Part shown: positions 31,433 through 38,474 of the stretch, in pieces
How the letters are laid out: every line of letters starts with the position of its first letter
Position numbering within the stretch: position 1 is the stretch's first letter
Assembly (NCBI RefSeq): GCF_024138145.1
Contig: NZ_CP099999.1
Coordinates: forward strand, 1-47,551
DNA: 47,551 nucleotides
Origin: Natronosalvus halobius
Lineage (GTDB): Archaea; Halobacteriota; Halobacteria; Halobacteriales; Natrialbaceae
Direction of reading: 5' to 3'
Translations under genes and position numbers: made by a program
The notes under the pieces: generated by a model
Told to the model about the DNA's origin: nothing
The model's database searches: none
Seen by the model: the letters and a program-made list of their open reading frames with translations, nothing else

Positions 31433-31714
31433 AGCTAGTGCCTAGTGCTATTACCACATAAATATTGGTATTCCCCTCTTGTTTCTGTCATAGTTATCCG
31501 AGGCTATCGGGTGCCAGATATTAGTTAGTCATACCAGAACGCATATCTATTTTCGTGGTAGTCATCGCGAACAGCGCTCGAGCGCCGGCTGGCGGCCACA
31601 GGTCGGCCGTGAATCGACTCGAGTCACAGCCGAATACCTATCCGCGCCCGAGGGAACGAAACGTACGAAACCGGACCCCTATCTATTTCAGACTGTCACG
31701 ACCACCAACACAGT
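31433..31714. promoter_or_regulatory. AT-rich region before the Orc1/Cdc6 gene
   Basis: No gene is supported. AT-rich stretches (for example CATAAATATTGG near 31458 and GCATATCTATTTTCG near 31540) contrast with the GC-rich surroundings. Such regions next to orc/cdc6 genes often hold replication origins, but I could not identify a convincing origin-recognition box. Two CTAG tetramers lie at 31434-31445. Confidence 0.35.
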
Positions 31715-32758
31715 ATGATTACCGATCACGCGGTCCTTCAGCCGGACGTCCAGCCCGATCGGGAGGTGGTCGTCCATCGCGACGGCGAAATCTCACACCT
31801 TACCTCGGTGCTCGAGCCCCTCACACACGGCTACTCCACCACGGGCGCGTTCATCCACGGGCCATCGGGTGCCGGGAAGACCTGCACGACGCGCTGTGTC
31901 CTCGAGGACCTCGAGCGCGTCGCCGGCATCCCGGTCGCGTTTCTCGATTGTCTCTCGATCCATAGCCGGAGAGACGTTCTGAATCACGTCCTCGCCGAGC
32001 TGGGCGATGGGTCGACACTCGAACGCCGGTCGGTCGGCCCGGCCGATATGGCCGTCCGCATTCGCGAAATCGTCGACGAACCGACCGTCGTTGTCCTCGA
32101 CGAGGCCGACCAGATCGACGAGCTTCGCGTGCTCCAGGAACTGTACGAAGTGCCGGATCTGACACCGATTCTCATCGCCAACCAGCCCTGGAGAAAGTTC
32201 GACCGGGCCGATATCCGTCTGGATTCGAGAATCGGGTCGTTTCCGAGCATCGAGTTCGACGCCTACGACGAGTCGGAGTTGGTGGAGATCCTTCGAGAGC
32301 GCGCGTCGATCGGCCTCGAGCCCGGCGCCGTCGAGGCGGGTGTGCTCGAGTATATCTCCGAGTGTGCGGAGCGAAACGACTGTCGCCGGGCGATTTCGTT
32401 GCTTTTCGAGTCGGTGAAGCGGGCGCGTCGCGATGGTGAGGAGTCGGTCACACGCGCGGTCGTCGACGCCTCCAGGACGGATGCCGATCGCCAGGTGATT
32501 CGGTCGCGGTTGTCGTCGCTCTCGAGACAGCAACGGATCGGCCTCGAGGCGATTGGGGAAGTCGGCCCGGCGACGTCGACGCCGTTGCACGAGTGTTACG
32601 AGAAGCGCTCCGATGATCCGGTCGGGAAACAGGCGTTCCGGAAGTGGCTGCCGAAGTTTGCTGAATACGAGTTAATCGAAAAACACGAGAAGAAGGTCGC
32701 GCCCGAATACGAGATCCGAGAGATAGTGCTCGAAGAACTCGGCGCCCAGGTGGCGTAG
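31715..32758 (+). CDS. cdc6: Orc1/Cdc6-type replication initiator (AAA+ ATPase)
   Basis: This 347-residue AAA+ protein carries Walker A GPSGAGKT (49-56), Walker B VVVLDEAD (~125-132), a sensor-I-like strand (TPILIANQPW) and a lid region. Its C-terminal winged helix (~270-347, QQRIGLEAIGEVGPATST ... YELIEKHEKK) would bind origin DNA. Archaeal Orc1/Cdc6 proteins mark origins and load MCM. This copy is shorter than chromosomal ones (about 400 aa), as is common on plasmids and viruses. Together with the nearby MCM it suggests element-specific replication. It converges with a repressor-like gene three bases downstream. Confidence 0.9.
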   Translation: MITDHAVLQPDVQPDREVVVHRDGEISHLTSVLEPLTHGYSTTGAFIHGPSGAGKTCTTRCVLEDLERVAGIPVAFLDCLSIHSRRDVLNHVLAELGDGSTLERRSVGPADMAVRIREIVDEPTVVVLDEADQIDELRVLQELYEVPDLTPILIANQPWRKFDRADIRLDSRIGSFPSIEFDAYDESELVEILRERASIGLEPGAVEAGVLEYISECAERNDCRRAISLLFESVKRARRDGEESVTRAVVDASRTDADRQVIRSRLSSLSRQQRIGLEAIGEVGPATSTPLHECYEKRSDDPVGKQAFRKWLPKFAEYELIEKHEKKVAPEYEIREIVLEELGAQVA

Positions 32759-32761
32759 GAC

Positions 32762-33043
32762 TCAGTCGTCTTCGTCGTCTTCCGGTTCGACGTCGTTCGC
32801 GTCGACTTTCCCCTGGAGATATCCCCGGCCCAGGTCCGTGATCCGATAGTGAGTCGTGTAATCGTCGTCGGGTTCGATGAAACCGCGTGACTCGAGTTCG
32901 GGAATCGCTCGCGTAATCGACGACCTCGATACGTCGAGTTCTATGTCCAGCACGGATACCGGCGCCGCGATGTCCTTTTCCTCAAGGAACTCAAGGACGG
33001 GATTACTGGCTTTATTCATCCAGAGACCCCGCTTGCGGCGCAT
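32762..33043 (-). CDS. PhiH-repressor-like winged-helix regulator
   Basis: This 93-residue protein (MRRKRGLWMNKASNPVLEFL) shows the helix-turn-helix pattern VSVLDIELDVSRSSITRAIP, then a wing (ELESRGFIEPDDDYTTHYRI) and an acidic tail. The opening RGLWM and ILE/VLEFLEE pattern matches the winged-helix family that includes the repressor of halovirus PhiH. Such proteins keep prophage or plasmid genes silent. It faces the structured RNA region at 33.1-34.1 kb across a TATA-containing gap, so it may control those transcripts. Confidence 0.75.
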   Translation of the reverse strand: MRRKRGLWMNKASNPVLEFLEEKDIAAPVSVLDIELDVSRSSITRAIPELESRGFIEPDDDYTTHYRITDLGRGYLQGKVDANDVEPEDDEDD

Positions 33044-33102
33044 TATCGGAGGGTGCCATGCTGTGCACTTGTTTCATCCGATTTATTAGCACGTAGACAA
33101 AA

Positions 33103-33125
33103 ATATGAGCCATACTGACTCATAT
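33103..33125. promoter_or_regulatory. Inverted repeat between repressor gene and RNA candidate
   Basis: ATATGAG (33103-33109) and CTCATAT (33119-33125) form a perfect 7-bp inverted repeat with a 9-bp spacer. It lies between the start of the PhiH-like repressor gene and the promoter of the first RNA candidate, a natural operator position. Confidence 0.5.
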
Positions 33126-33163
33126 CTACGCCAAGGTTTAAGTGTACCGGACATTAACAGGGT

Positions 33164-33252
33164 GTTGTCAACGGTAGGGACTCATTGGCGATTCGAATCG
33201 TCAGGAGATTTGACCCCCTGTGGCTGCACACAGGGAGCGACCACTGTTGACA
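33164..33252 (+). ncRNA. Candidate structured RNA with three-way junction
   Basis: TGTCAACGGT (33166-33175) pairs with ACTGTTGACA (33243-33252), ten pairs including one G-U. Inside are two hairpins: GGCGAT/ATCGTC (33187-33202, one G-U) and CCCTGTG/CACAGGG (33216-33235, 6-nt loop). Both G-U pairs work only if the plus strand is the RNA. A TATA-like GGTTTAAG (33135-33142) is about 27 nt before the outer stem, predicting transcription start there. Further hairpins follow at 33313-33335 and 33338-33351. The frame 33105-33302 that covers it looks non-coding. Confidence 0.55.
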
Positions 33253-33390
33253 GACTAAGAGGCCAACACCATGCACAACGGGACCCAACCACAAAACTAT
33301 GATGGTGGTAAAACCGCCAGACGGCAAAGGGCGGTACGGGTGGTAACACCCCCATGTTCACTTATTGGTAAACGCCCCGTTGAGTTTGGT
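33253..33390 (+). promoter_or_regulatory. Hairpin-rich spacer and promoter of the 102-aa gene
   Basis: ACCGCC (33313-33318) / GGCGGT (33330-33335) and GGGTG-GTAA-CACCC (33338-33351) are short hairpins that may extend or terminate the upstream RNA candidate. CTTATTGG near 33361-33368 is placed as a TATA box for a leaderless start at 33391. Confidence 0.4.
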
Positions 33391-33699
33391 ATGGCCGTTC
33401 AAAGCTCACACGCACGCCAGACGAATACGCGAGTTGACACGGTCGACCTTCGCGACCTCGGTTCGGATGTGCTCCCACCGGAAGCGAGTCACGTCCAGGT
33501 CACGATCGCGGGTGACGTCCCCCACGATGGCACGCTCGTTTTCGAGCTCAAGCGCCGGTGGGAACTCGACGTCGCCCTGGGCGATGCCGAGATCGTCTCG
33601 GTCTACGACGACTCGGCGCTGCTCGAGAAGCCGGCCACGATTCCCTCGTGGGTCAGCGTGCTGTGTTCTGAGTTCGGGATTGATGAGGTGACGTTGTAG
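33391..33699 (+). CDS. Hypothetical protein (102 aa)
   Basis: MAVQSSHARQTNTRVDTVDL begins an acidic protein. It has a beta-rich centre (ASHVQVTIAGDVPHDGTLVF) followed by ELKRRWELDVALGDAEIVSV, and a C-terminal segment with one cysteine. GC-rich third positions support coding, and a TATA-like element lies about 27 bp upstream. It stands alone within the structured replication region. Function unknown; possibly linked to origin control by position. Confidence 0.62.
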   Translation: MAVQSSHARQTNTRVDTVDLRDLGSDVLPPEASHVQVTIAGDVPHDGTLVFELKRRWELDVALGDAEIVSVYDDSALLEKPATIPSWVSVLCSEFGIDEVTL

Positions 33700-33724
33700 C
33701 GATGAGCGGCTGTATCGGAACCCC

Positions 33725-33790
33725 GCCGACACGCGTGTTAGAGCACGCTACGGCAGGCGCAACAGCATTTGCGGTTAGCACGGATGGAAC
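33725..33790 (+). repeat. Hairpin with TTAGAG loop plus GCACGGATGGAAC box (copy A)
   Basis: GCGTG-TTAGAG-CACGC (33734-33749) is nested in GCCG/CGGC, and the box GCACGGATGGAAC lies at 33778-33790. The same loop and box, with a different but still paired stem, recur at 37543-37585, and the box alone at 34159-34175. The stem changes preserve pairing. Confidence 0.55.
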
Positions 33791-33840
33791 ACACAATTCA
33801 ATTATCTCACAACGATAGCCGACCGTCGGCACCCGGCTCG

Positions 33841-34135
33841 AGGACGTCCTTGAGTCAGACACACGTCAGACAGCCTGTGTCTAGAGGTTTTAAGACGGTC
33901 GGATACGTCCGAACACAGTATGGACTGACGAAAGCGCAAAACCCGAAGAAGTGGGTTCCACAGATCCGAGGTGCGACCAACACCGATGATGGATCTGTGT
34001 CGTTCGGTATTCACTTCTTCGCTGGAATGGGAGTTAAGTCTATCGGAGAGAGCCACTGCTCTGTCCCTTCCCTTTCTGGCGACGTCGTCGTTCGGCGTCG
34101 GGTCAGCACACCAGCTCGACTCGAATGAACGATAC
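33841..34135 (+). ncRNA. Candidate structured RNA with long nested hairpin
   Basis: CGAAGAAGTG (33944-33953) pairs with CACTTCTTCG (34012-34021), ten pairs. Inside it CACAGATCC (33959-33967) pairs with GGATCTGTG (33991-33999), nine pairs, and within that GGTG/CACC (33970-33984). A further hairpin AGAGC-CACT-GCTCT follows near 34051-34064. Upstream are AGACACA/TGTGTCT (33857-33882), a palindrome AGGACGTCCT (33841-33850) and a TATA-like GGTTTTAAG (33886-33894). The covering frame 33769-34128 has weak codon bias. Strand and exact ends are uncertain. Confidence 0.5.
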
Positions 34136-34158
34136 CTACAGCACGATCGCGACGGCAC

Positions 34159-34175
34159 GCACGGATGGAACCAGC
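34159..34175 (+). repeat. GCACGGATGGAAC box (copy B)
   Basis: GCACGGATGGAACCAGC lies 14 bp before the first TTCTAGAA palindrome. It matches copy A (33778) over 13 bases and copy C (37572) over all 17 apart from one extra A. The three boxes bracket the iteron/MCM cassette. Confidence 0.55.
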
Positions 34176-34188
34176 AAAAGCACCCGCG

Positions 34189-34451
34189 TTCTAGAAGGGT
34201 CCTGCCTTTCTAGAAAGGGCAGTCTTCTAGAAAACCCCGTCCTTTCTAGAAAGGCAGGTCTTCTAGAAAGGCAGCCGGTTTCTAGAATACCTACCAGAAA
34301 CCAGTTAGGAAACCAGGTTTTCCACAGGATGAGTCACCAATTTGAAGATAGAACCGGACCGGAACGAACGGCAGTATATAAAGGAGGGTCTGAAAACGCC
34401 TCTAGAAGCGCGAGGTTTCTAGAATCTAGAAAGGCTACTAGGATTCTAGAA
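34189..34451. repeat. TTCTAGAA iteron array, candidate replication origin and operator
   Basis: Eight perfect TTCTAGAA palindromes start at 34189, 34208, 34225, 34244, 34261, 34280, 34417 and 34444, and 7-of-8 copies at 34400 and 34424. The first six alternate 19, 17, 19, 17, 19 bp, that is three 36-bp units with two sites each. Several extend to CCTTTCTAGAAAGG. A TATA box (TATATAAA, 34375-34382) sits between the two groups, so the second group overlaps the transcription start of the next operon. This fits iterons that also repress the downstream rep/MCM genes. Confidence 0.75.
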
Positions 34452-34510
34452 AGCAGATCGCTACTAGAGGGATATCTCCAGTCGATCCAGATGAAACGGG
34501 GGTTCTGTCA

Positions 34511-35128
34511 ATGACCTCCCGGAAAGGGCGGAAGACCTGGGCCGGGGAACTCCCGGTGGAGACTCGCAACGCCATCAAAAAGGAGGCGAAAGAGACCGGC
34601 AAACCGCAGTGGCAGGTCGTTGACCAGGCCGTCCGTCTGGCTCTCGGTCTCGACGAGGGTTCCACCGAAGCGGCTCTCGAACGCCAGCTCGAGGAACACC
34701 GAGAAGAGGCCGAGGACTTCAAGGAGAAAGCCGAAGAGTTCTCCTCGAAGGCCGAAGACCGTCTCGAGAACATCGACCGGCTCCAGGAACAACTCGAGGA
34801 GATTCGCGAATCGAAAGCGAGCTACCGCGAGCAACTGGACGAGGTTCTCGATTCACTCCTCGAGAACCCGAACACGACGGTCATGGCGTACTCGTCCGAG
34901 ATCCAGCAAGCAGCGATCGACGAGTACGGGCGTGATACGAAGGACAATATCTCCCGCGTAGTGGCTGACCTTCACGATCGGCGCGATAAACGTGACCTTC
35001 AACTGGAGGATCACCGCTTCAAGCGCTCCAGCATGAACGTCTCGACTAATCAATCTGCGACCGCTGACGGTGGAAACAACACGCCGAACCTTCGAATCCT
35101 CTCTGACGAGGATGGTGATTCTGAATGA
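34511..35128 (+). CDS. Ribbon-helix-helix plus coiled-coil protein, candidate iteron-binding Rep
   Basis: This 205-residue protein starts with an RHH-like segment (~12-47, GELPVETRNAIKKEAKETGK then PQWQVVDQAVRLALGL). A long acidic coiled coil follows (~52-115), then a helical domain (~118-160) and a polar tail. An RHH dimer reads short palindromes, and 10 TTCTAGAA sites lie directly upstream, so it is the best candidate to bind them. Its stop overlaps the MCM start, so both are made together. Role as origin-binding protein and autorepressor is inferred from this layout. Confidence 0.75.
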   Translation: MTSRKGRKTWAGELPVETRNAIKKEAKETGKPQWQVVDQAVRLALGLDEGSTEAALERQLEEHREEAEDFKEKAEEFSSKAEDRLENIDRLQEQLEEIRESKASYREQLDEVLDSLLENPNTTVMAYSSEIQQAAIDEYGRDTKDNISRVVADLHDRRDKRDLQLEDHRFKRSSMNVSTNQSATADGGNNTPNLRILSDEDGDSE

Positions 35129-37194
35129 GTGCCCAACAAATCCCCGAAGTAATGGAATCGTGCGAAGAATTCCTCAAGAAGTACTACAAAGAGGAAGTGC
35201 TTCGCCTAGCGAACCGGTTCCCAAATGACCAAAAGTCGCTGGTGATCGACTGGAACGACCTGTTCAAGTACGACCCCCGGCTCGCTGACGACTATCTCGA
35301 CCAGCCGAAGATCGTCCTCCGGCACCTCAAGGAGGCGCTCCGGACCTACGACCTCCCGGCAGATATCGACCTCTCGGCCGCGAACGTACGCATCGAGAAC
35401 CTCGAGGACGCCCGGACGGTCCACATCAACGAGTACCGACCCGAGCAGATCGGCCAGGCACTCGGGATTCGCGGCCAGGTCACACAGCTATCGGAACCGA
35501 AACCGCAGATCGATGAGGCGGCTTTCGAGTGTACGCTCTGTGGAACACTTCACCGGATTCCACAGTCCGGCGGCGACGAGATGCAGGAACCGCACGAATG
35601 CCAGGGCTGTGAGCGACAGGGTCCGTTCCAACTGAACACCGAGCAGACGGTCTTCCAGCAGTATCAGGTCGCACGTCTCGAGATGCCGCCTGAGCGCTCG
35701 AACACCGGGCAGGCACACATCGACGTCCGAATGTACGACGACCTCGCCGGGAAGTCTCTCGAGGGCAACGAACGCCTCACGGCGAACGGTATCCTGTCGA
35801 TTGATGACGACGACCTCGAATCGCGTACGTTCGACTACCACCTCGAGACCGAGGGCGGATCGTTCGAGATTGAGGACGGCGGTTTCGAGGACATCGACTA
35901 CGAGGAACACATGGACGACATTCGGGCGATCGCCGAGAGCGGCGATCCGATCGGGATGCTCGTCGACTCACTGGCGCCGCAACTCTCTCGGGATGAGCGC
36001 CTCGAGCAGATCATGACCGCGATGGTCCTCCAGCTCGTCGGCGCCGGTCGGAAGGACCTCGAGGACGGGCCGACCTTCCGGGGCGACTTCCACGTCCTCA
36101 TCCTCTCGGACCCCGGAATGGGAAAGTCCGAACTCCTGGGCGAGGTCGAAGATATCTCGCCGATCGGCCGCTACGTCAGCGGGAAGGGGCTCTCGAAAGC
36201 CGGCGCGACGGCCGCTGCCGTGAAAGACGACTTCGGCGGCTCGGAGTACACGCTCAAGGCTGGTATCCTGGTCCTCGCGAACGACGGAATCGCGTGCATT
36301 GACGAGATCGACAAGGTCCAGCCGAACGCCGTCCAGGCGATGCACGGGGCGCTCGAGCGTCAGCGCGTCGACGTCATGAAGGCGGGCATCTCCTCGAAGC
36401 TCCCGGCGAAGACGTCGCTACTGGCGGCCGGAAATCCGAAGTACGGCCGGTTCGACCGCCACCAGCCGATCTCGGAACAGATAGACCTCGCACCATCGCT
36501 CATGTCCCGATTCGACCTCATGTTCATGATGTCGGACACGCCCGACGAGGAACGCGACCGCGAGGTCGCCGAACACATCGTCCAGTCGTGGGACGAGGCC
36601 GCGAGATCGGCCTACCGTGGCGAAGGCGACGGCACGATCGTCGAGCGAGAGATTCCGACCGAAGTCCTCCGGGCGTACATCGCCTACGCGAAAGAGACGG
36701 TCAAACCGGTATTCGCGAATGCAGATATCTGGAACCGGTTCATCGACCACTACGTAAAGATCCGATCGAAGGGCGTCGACGAGGACTCCCCCGTCCCGGT
36801 GACGGCCCGCAAACTTCAGGCCTTCCTCCGACTCGCGGAAGCGTCGGCTCGAGCTCGTCTCTCGGACACGATCGAACACGAGGACGTCACGCGGTCGATC
36901 GAACTCATCATGCGGTCGCTCAACGACGTCGGAATCGACCCCGAAAGCGGAGAGTTCGACGCCGATATTGTCGAAGCAGGCACCTCGAAAAGCCAGCGCG
37001 ACCGCGTGAAAGGCGTGAAGGCGTGCATCCTGGACGTCGAGGAAGAGTACGACAGGGGCGCACCCATCGACGTGGTCCTCGAGCGCTGTAATTCGATCGG
37101 CATCGACACGGACAAAGCCGAGTCTGAAATCGAGAAACTGAAACAGAAAGGCGAACTCTACGAACCGTCTGAGGGGGTCTTCCTAACTACCTGA
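35125..37194 (+). CDS. mcm: MCM replicative helicase
   Basis: This 689-residue AAA+ helicase has an N-terminal domain (to ~250) with a zinc site formed by CTLCGTLH (~136) and CQGC (~159). Walker A DPGMGKSELL lies at ~331, Walker B ACIDEIDKV at ~389, sensor 1 AAGNPKYGRFD at ~434 and the arginine finger SRFDLMF at ~461. A C-terminal winged helix starts at ~630. All catalytic parts are intact and length matches archaeal MCMs. It unwinds DNA at the fork. Several haloarchaeal plasmids and viruses carry their own MCM. Here it follows an iteron array and an RHH protein in one operon. Confidence 0.96.
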   Translation: MSAQQIPEVMESCEEFLKKYYKEEVLRLANRFPNDQKSLVIDWNDLFKYDPRLADDYLDQPKIVLRHLKEALRTYDLPADIDLSAANVRIENLEDARTVHINEYRPEQIGQALGIRGQVTQLSEPKPQIDEAAFECTLCGTLHRIPQSGGDEMQEPHECQGCERQGPFQLNTEQTVFQQYQVARLEMPPERSNTGQAHIDVRMYDDLAGKSLEGNERLTANGILSIDDDDLESRTFDYHLETEGGSFEIEDGGFEDIDYEEHMDDIRAIAESGDPIGMLVDSLAPQLSRDERLEQIMTAMVLQLVGAGRKDLEDGPTFRGDFHVLILSDPGMGKSELLGEVEDISPIGRYVSGKGLSKAGATAAAVKDDFGGSEYTLKAGILVLANDGIACIDEIDKVQPNAVQAMHGALERQRVDVMKAGISSKLPAKTSLLAAGNPKYGRFDRHQPISEQIDLAPSLMSRFDLMFMMSDTPDEERDREVAEHIVQSWDEAARSAYRGEGDGTIVEREIPTEVLRAYIAYAKETVKPVFANADIWNRFIDHYVKIRSKGVDEDSPVPVTARKLQAFLRLAEASARARLSDTIEHEDVTRSIELIMRSLNDVGIDPESGEFDADIVEAGTSKSQRDRVKGVKACILDVEEEYDRGAPIDVVLERCNSIGIDTDKAESEIEKLKQKGELYEPSEGVFLTT

Positions 37195-37417
37195 CCGACC
37201 AGACTAGGGCGTTCCCAACCGACCGACTCTCGAGATCGCCGCTCTCCTCGAGCTGGGTCAGGCGCCGATGGGCGGTCGCTCGCTTGCATCCGACCTCTCG
37301 GGCGATGTCGCCGGTGGTCGGCAACTCCAACTCGGCAACGGCCTGACGGAAATCTACATCAGAATAAGCCACATTTGAATCAAACCGTCCTTTCTCGTCT
37401 CTCGAACGCTCATTCAT
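37187..37417 (-). CDS. Winged-helix DNA-binding protein (76 aa)
   Basis: MNERSRDEKGRFDSNVAYSD is a motif-like opening seen in a common haloarchaeal HTH family. TTGDIAREVGCKRATAHRRL is the helix-turn-helix, and a wing (ESGDLESRSVGNALVWSV) follows. It converges with MCM, overlapping its last codons by eight bases. It faces the leader of the long plus-strand operon across a ~90-bp gap containing promoters, so it probably regulates itself and/or that operon. Confidence 0.8.
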   Translation of the reverse strand: MNERSRDEKGRFDSNVAYSDVDFRQAVAELELPTTGDIAREVGCKRATAHRRLTQLEESGDLESRSVGNALVWSVR

Positions 37418-37506
37418 ACTCTACACTGCGTAAGCCTGCCGTAAAACCCTATCGGACATACGTCTCATGGGAAAACTATAAGTCAGTGTGAACGAAAAGG
37501 CGAAGT
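37418..37506. promoter_or_regulatory. Divergent promoter of the long plus-strand operon
   Basis: ACTATAAGTC near 37476-37485 is a TATA box that places transcription start near 37506, exactly at the first base of a stem in the leader. The minus-strand winged-helix gene starts at 37417 on the other side. Confidence 0.55.
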
Positions 37507-37590
37507 AAGCACTCCAGGCGTGATCTACGTTCGGAGAACGCCCTGGTGTTAGAGCACCAGTGCGAGTGCTTGCACGGATGGAAACCAGCA
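37507..37590 (+). promoter_or_regulatory. Structured leader with TTAGAG hairpin and GCACGGATGG box (copy C)
   Basis: AAGCACT (37507-37513) pairs with AGTGCTT (37565-37571). Within it CCAGGCGT (37514-37521) pairs with ACGCCCTGG (37538-37546, one bulge). CTGGTG-TTAGAG-CACCAG (37543-37560) competes for the same bases, so two hairpins are mutually exclusive. The box GCACGGATGGAAACCAGC follows at 37572-37589, immediately before the ATG at 37594. Possible riboregulator; shared with copies A and B. Confidence 0.55.
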
Positions 37591-37593
37591 AGC

Positions 37594-38169
37594 ATGACTC
37601 AGTTACACCAGCGTCCTAATAAATCCGACGCACCGTCCCAACCCGAATCGCACGACGCCTGTCCGACGTGCGGACAGCCCGCCGCCATCAAAGCAACCTG
37701 CACCGCGAGCGGCCACGACTACCGCCTCGAGTGCTCGAACTGTCCCTGGTTCGTCCCGATCCACCGGCCACAACAACCAACGCTCGTCACCGACGGCGGC
37801 ACGATCGCGACCCAACCGACGACCGACGACAACTCAGCCCGAGACATCCTGGACGACCTCCACTACGACGAGAGCGTCGCACGCCTGTGTGAACACCTCG
37901 CGACCGGTGACTCTGACCTCTCGGGCGAGGACTGCCGCCGAGCGCTGTCGAAGGCCACTGACCTCTGTCTCGTCTTCGAACACCGCTCGAAAACGGAGTT
38001 CGTCACGATCTCGGACGGCGACCTCCAGGCGGCGTACTACCGCGCGGGCGACGCACACGTCTGTGGCCCGATGACGCTCGAGGCCGACCACCTGGAGTCG
38101 CGCCTCCCGGCGCTGGCGGACGTCTGTCTCCTCGAGGACGCACCAGCGGCAATCGGGGGTGGCCGATGA
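37594..38169 (+). CDS. Zinc-binding hypothetical protein (191 aa), first gene of the long operon
   Basis: The ATG at 37594 is chosen because the in-frame TTG at 37546 lies inside the leader hairpin. CPTCGQPAAIKATC and LECSNCPW (residues ~23-52) form a zinc ribbon. The second half is an alpha/beta domain (SVARLCEHLATGDSDLSGED and AYYRAGDAHVCGPMTLEAD) without a known motif. The stop overlaps the next start. Role unknown. Confidence 0.72.
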   Translation: MTQLHQRPNKSDAPSQPESHDACPTCGQPAAIKATCTASGHDYRLECSNCPWFVPIHRPQQPTLVTDGGTIATQPTTDDNSARDILDDLHYDESVARLCEHLATGDSDLSGEDCRRALSKATDLCLVFEHRSKTEFVTISDGDLQAAYYRAGDAHVCGPMTLEADHLESRLPALADVCLLEDAPAAIGGGR

Positions 38170-38474
38170 ATCCCGCCGACTACCCCGGAACGGGAGCGCT
38201 TCCGGACGCCCTCGCGTTCGTGAAACCGAACCGCTCCGAGTTCTGGATTCACCTCGAGAGCTGCGACGAGCCCCAGACGGCGGGCGAACTCGAGGACGCG
38301 GTCGAGTGGTCCGGGGCGACCATCTACCGGATGCTAGCCGATCTCGAGGCGATCGGACTCGTCGAGACGGCGATGAAGATGACTGACGCCGGCCCGCGTG
38401 ACGCCTACCAGGCGGCGACGCCCGAGAAACGGCCGGTGTGGGAGCGCCAGGCGGCCGAAGGGGTGGTTCGATGA
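38166..38474 (+). CDS. Winged-helix protein (102 aa)
   Basis: FWIHLESCDEPQTAGELEDA then VEWSGATIYRMLADLEAIGL forms a three-helix HTH, followed by a wing ending VETAMKMTDAGPRDAYQA. It resembles ArsR/MarR-like regulators and the haloarchaeal family in which a substrate label DAYxA follows the wing. It overlaps both neighbours. Probable transcription regulator or replication accessory protein. Confidence 0.72.
   Translation: MNPADYPGTGALPDALAFVKPNRSEFWIHLESCDEPQTAGELEDAVEWSGATIYRMLADLEAIGLVETAMKMTDAGPRDAYQAATPEKRPVWERQAAEGVVR

Noticed and set aside
33105-33302. Open frame of 65 codons covering the first RNA candidate
   Set aside because: The frame is Ser/Thr/Arg/Gly/Gln-rich without haloarchaeal acidic bias, crosses three perfect hairpins and starts inside an inverted repeat; the RNA structure explains the sequence better.
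33769-34128. Open frame of 119 codons covering the second RNA candidate
   Set aside because: It begins with a non-ATG codon, has a basic composition and weak third-position GC, and runs through 10-bp and 9-bp nested inverted repeats.
34125-34514. Open frame of 129 codons across the TTCTAGAA array, overlapping the next ATG by four bases
   Set aside because: Its repeated LSRK/LESRK pieces are only translations of the iterons, and a TATA box lies inside it. The ATGA overlap with 34511 is suggestive but not enough to call a gene.
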